A stretch of 64,000 nucleotides of DNA from Ridgeia piscesae (Eukaryota > Annelida > Polychaeta > Sabellida > Siboglinidae). The notes under the pieces were generated by a model. That model saw nothing but the letters and a program-made list of their open reading frames with translations, had not been told where the DNA came from and did not search any database. Within the stretch, counting starts at the first letter, position 1, and each line of letters opens with the position of its first letter. The stretch covers positions 53,501-117,500 of the forward strand of contig JAODUO010001070.1 in assembly GCA_025642075.2 (NCBI GenBank), written 5' to 3'. The position numbers were made by a program, and so were the translations under genes. Positions 63,041-64,000 of this stretch are shown one piece after another.

Positions 63041-63690
63041 GTTTGTTGGCTCTAACATATTGTAAAGGCTACATTTTATTTTCAACTCCTCCAATTTGTC
63101 CCTCCACCTGAAATTTGTTAAGGCTGCCAAACGTGGTCATGTTCTCTATATGCATGTTCAACTTATATATCAAATATGTGTGTATTTTTGCTGATCCAGA
63201 TTGGCTCTGTGTTAAAAGTTTCAATTGACAGACCAGTGTTTCCCATCTAGTTTAAATATCAAGAGTCACAACATTTGACCTTCTCTCCAAATTTCTGGGG
63301 GTGATTTTGTAATTGATAAGGGATATTCTCAATCGGCTGAGCAAACTCACACTGCAATTGCTCTGTCACTCAACAAACAGTACAATCAACAAAGTACAAA
63401 TTATTTTTCGTTAACTTTTTTGTTTGTTCAAAAAAGCACAAACAGACCCAAGCCATGACAATGTAATAGTTTTACTGCAATTTCTCTTTGTGACATTATC
63501 TTAAATTTTTATGTGTCGACACTGACAGCATCCCTAAACAAAATGCTTTACATCAAGTGATATATGCCTATTGTAGTGCACATTGATGCTAAACTGAAAC
63601 GCATAAAAAGCTGATCAAAGAAAAGATGTCCGTGTAACCAAGATTAAAATTACTGGTACATACAAAGTCAGAGTAGTACACTAACATTGA
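63041..63690. other. Intron of the Z-alpha kinase gene, nothing recognised
   Basis: No exon encoding the expected NILI/DFG kinase segments was seen on the + strand. Confidence 0.5.
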
Positions 63691-63694
63691 TGTA

Positions 63695-64000
63695 TGTTTC
63701 TGTTTCTGTCTCTGTCTGTCTCTGTCTGTCTCTGTCCCTCTCTGTCAGTCTCTGTCTGTTTCTCTCTCTGTCTGTCTCTGTCTGTCTCTGTCTGTCTCTG
63801 TCTGTTTCTGTCTCTGTCCATCTCTGTCCCTCTTTGTCTGTCCCTGTCTGTCTCTGTCTGTTTCTGTCTGTCTGTCTCTGTCTGTTTCTGTCTCTGTCTC
63901 TGTCTGTCTCTGTCTGTTTCTGTCTCTGTCTGTCTCTGTCTGTTTCTGTCTGTTTCTGTCTCTGTCTGTCTCTGTCTGTTTCTGTCTCTGTCTGTCTCTG
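63695..64000. repeat. (TCTGTCTG)n / (TCTCTG)n microsatellite running off the window
   Basis: Simple pyrimidine-rich repeat of TCTG and TTTCTG units up to the last base. Confidence 0.95.

Overview
The window is animal (metazoan) nuclear DNA: intron-rich genes with GT-AG splice sites, poly(A) signals, non-LTR retrotransposons (LINEs), tRNA-derived SINE-like repeats and very large amounts of simple-sequence DNA. The genes and the LINE types suggest an invertebrate bilaterian, possibly a marine one such as an amphioxus, hemichordate or lophotrochozoan. I cannot fix the species from the sequence. Gene models were assembled by hand from splice sites, reading phase and family similarity recalled from general knowledge; no alignment or database search was run.

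Layout: (1) 1-1767 is the 3' exon of a Gly/Asn/Pro-rich low-complexity protein gene on +. (2) 6214-10941 on + is a five-exon gene for a signal peptide-CUB-LDLa-transmembrane protein of 369 aa. One of its introns carries about 920 bp of (TG)n inside an inverted repeat. (3) 14037-18597 on - is a complete CNOT9 (RCD1/RQCD1) coding region in eight exons, 300 aa. (4) 22804-39764 on + is a complete ATG9 (autophagy scramblase) coding region in 19 exons, 803 aa. (5) 39.8-48.4 kb is intergenic, with a decayed RTE-like LINE, SINE copies and one orphan 3' exon at 47.6 kb. (6) 48455 to beyond the window on + is the 5' part of a gene joining a Z-nucleic-acid-binding Z-alpha domain to an IRE1/RNase L-type kinase domain. 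Its introns hold a dead CR1/Jockey-like LINE and a 5.9-kb satellite built on a 17-bp unit.

The two points most worth attention are these. First, the Z-alpha/IRE1-type kinase gene: known Z-alpha kinases (fish PKZ) belong to the eIF2-alpha kinase family, whereas this glycine loop and the surrounding motifs are IRE1/RNase L-like. It could be a Z-nucleic-acid-sensing kinase, perhaps with a nuclease domain downstream. The window ends just after HRDLK, so the C-terminus is unseen. Second, in ATG9 the donor side of intron 4 has been amplified into about 34 in-frame 42-bp copies, each with its own GTAGGT donor. The acceptor side of the next intron has been amplified into five copies of about 50 bp, each with a TTTATGATGCAG acceptor. 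Splice-site choice around exon 5 is therefore highly redundant.

CNOT9 and ATG9 stand head to head, about 4.2 kb apart between start codons. Otherwise the genes appear functionally unrelated, as is usual in animal genomes.
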